DNA of 46,596 nt from Gammaproteobacteria bacterium (GTDB taxonomy: Bacteria; Pseudomonadota; Gammaproteobacteria; Pseudomonadales; Pseudomonadaceae), in NCBI GenBank assembly GCA_018827205.1, contig JAHJXZ010000263.1:1-46596 (forward strand), written 5' to 3'. Position numbers and translations under genes: made by a program. Under the pieces are notes generated by a model that worked only from the letters and a program-made list of their open reading frames with translations, was not told the DNA's origin and did not search any database. The stretch's first letter is position 1. Every line of letters begins with the position of its first letter. Below are positions 45,444 through 46,596 of the stretch, in pieces.

Positions 45444-46460
45444 ATGGATCGACTGATTCAGGCCAACGGCCAGCCGCATTACGGCATCTTTCCCGCCGCG
45501 CCGGGACTGATCAATTACCGAGATTTTGATTTCCGTTCACCCATGGGCCGCAAGTTGGGCGCGTTGGCCAAATGGCGGCGATTCCATCAGTTTCAGTATT
45601 TCGGCCTGATCAGCGATGAGCTGATTGGCGGCTGCGCGCTGGCCAACCTCAGTTTGCTGGGTGTGGGTTTTGTCTATCTGTTCCACCCGGCCAGCGGGCG
45701 GATGATTGAGCGCCAGTTCAAGCTGCCGCTGGGCTTTGGCAGCCAGTTTTCTCAGACTCCCGATCAGGGCGTGTGCGAGCTGCGCAGCGGCGGCAATCTG
45801 CTGCGCCTGGAGAACAGTGCTGCCTCGCGGGAAAAACGCCTGTTGGTAGAGCTGGACGACGGCACACGGATCGACGCCTGCTTCTCCGAGGCAGAGCCTG
45901 CTTTTCAGCCGATGTGCATCAACACGCCGACTGCGGTCAATGGCTGGGTCTATGCGCAGAAGGTGGCGGGGGTGCGTTGCACGGGGCAGGTGCGCAGCGC
46001 GCTGGGGGATTTCGACCTGGCACAGATCGGTGCGTTTGCTCATCACGATTGGTCGGCTGGTTATATGCGCCCTGAAACCCACTGGAACTGGGCCTGTCTG
46101 TCTGGCCTGGCGGGTGAACAGCGGGTGGGGTTGAACCTGTCTTGCGGGGTCAATGAAAGTAGCTTTACCGAGAACTGTTTCTGGCTGGATGGCGAGCTGC
46201 TCAAGGTTGATACCGTGCGTTTTACCTTTGATCGCGATCAGCCGCTGCAGCCTTGGTTGATCAACTCCTATGACGGCCAGGTCGAGCTGCGCTTCGAAGG
46301 GCGCGGCCTGCACAAGGAGCGGCTGAACGTGGGGATTCTGGCGAGCAATTTCAAACAGATATTCGGTCAGTTCACCGGCGTGCTGCGCCCGACTGGTAGA
46401 CCTGAAGTGCGTATCGACAACCTCTGGGGCTTTGTCGAAGACCAGTATGTAAAGTGGTGA
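45444..46460 (+). CDS. DUF2804-family protein
   Basis: A 338-residue protein of the DUF2804 family, recognisable from GIFPAAPGLINYRDFDFRSPMG near the start (shown by its flanks), HHDWSAGYMRPETHWNWA in the middle and the C-terminal GFVEDQYVKW. It has no signal peptide, no membrane segment and no known catalytic motif; the fold is probably a lipocalin-like beta structure. The ATG at 45444 fits the family start, with a GTG four codons upstream as alternative. The ribosome site is poor. Function is unknown. Confidence 0.82.
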   Translation: MDRLIQANGQPHYGIFPAAPGLINYRDFDFRSPMGRKLGALAKWRRFHQFQYFGLISDELIGGCALANLSLLGVGFVYLFHPASGRMIERQFKLPLGFGSQFSQTPDQGVCELRSGGNLLRLENSAASREKRLLVELDDGTRIDACFSEAEPAFQPMCINTPTAVNGWVYAQKVAGVRCTGQVRSALGDFDLAQIGAFAHHDWSAGYMRPETHWNWACLSGLAGEQRVGLNLSCGVNESSFTENCFWLDGELLKVDTVRFTFDRDQPLQPWLINSYDGQVELRFEGRGLHKERLNVGILASNFKQIFGQFTGVLRPTGRPEVRIDNLWGFVEDQYVKW

Positions 46461-46552
46461 AACGGTTGTAGACCTTTTGCAGGCTTGCCTCGTTATAAGG
46501 GTTATGGTTAGCTGGCTAATAATTAGTTTTTTATAGTTAAGAGCCGTTGTCC

Positions 46553-46596
46553 ATGTCGCATACCGATCAACACCGTTTTGCCATGCAAGTTGCCCA
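46553..46596 (+). CDS. Start of an unidentified gene, cut by the window end
   Basis: An ATG at 46553 opens a frame of 14 full codons (MSHTDQHRFAMQVA) that runs off the window. The 92-nt gap upstream is AT-rich with a possible -10 (TATAGT, 46532-46537). Too short to identify; it may not be a gene. Confidence 0.4.
   Translation, partial: MSHTDQHRFAMQVA

Overview
The window is chromosomal DNA of a Pseudomonas-type gammaproteobacterium. The evidence is the polar flagellar gene order flgFGHIJKL, (glycosylation genes), fliC-flaG-fliD-fliS-fliT, fleQ-fleS-fleR, the Pseudomonas-specific regulators FleQ/FleS/FleR, and the LapD/LapG biofilm switch. The species cannot be fixed from sequence alone. All genes from flgF to fleR lie on the + strand.

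Layout. 48-8517: rod (flgF, flgG), L-ring (flgH), P-ring (flgI), rod-cap muramidase (flgJ) and hook-filament junction genes (flgK, flgL), closed by a hairpin at about 8599. 8860-28272: a 15-gene sugar-biosynthesis and transfer island between flgL and fliC, the position of flagellin glycosylation islands in Pseudomonas. It starts with a CDP-deoxysugar module (rfbF, rfbG, rfbH). A second module follows: a sugar-phosphate nucleotidyltransferase, a CBS-GHMP kinase fusion, a NeuB-type synthase fused to a TIM barrel, two FkbM methyltransferases, a ThDP enzyme, a TIM-barrel isomerase, PtmF/PtmA-like oxidoreductases, a zinc-ribbon methyltransferase and an NAD-dependent epimerase. It ends with a 1172-residue multi-domain glycosyltransferase. 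Most genes from rfbF to the epimerase overlap or nearly touch, suggesting one long transcript. 28437-33228: the sigma-28 promoter and fliC, then flaG, fliD, two fliS paralogues and a fliT-like gene. 33471-37750: fleQ, then fleS-fleR behind a near-consensus sigma-54 promoter.

After fleR the usual fliE operon is absent. A bidirectional terminator separates fleR from the convergent lapG-lapD operon (c-di-GMP receptor and periplasmic protease of the adhesin switch), a DUF454 membrane protein and a UPF0149 protein, all on the - strand. Divergent from these lie recQ, a membrane diguanylate cyclase with an I-site, a roughly 205-bp imperfect palindromic element, a DUF2804 protein and the first codons of a further gene.

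Functional reading. Export and assembly genes build the hook and filament. The island probably makes one or more unusual nucleotide sugars and transfers them to the Ser/Thr-rich centre of flagellin. FleQ (with the LFRS c-di-GMP-binding motif), LapD/LapG and the diguanylate cyclase place c-di-GMP control of motility versus adhesion next to the flagellar genes. The most novel part is the sugar pathway: it combines pieces of CDP-dideoxysugar, nonulosonate and branched-sugar chemistry but lacks several partners expected for any one known route.
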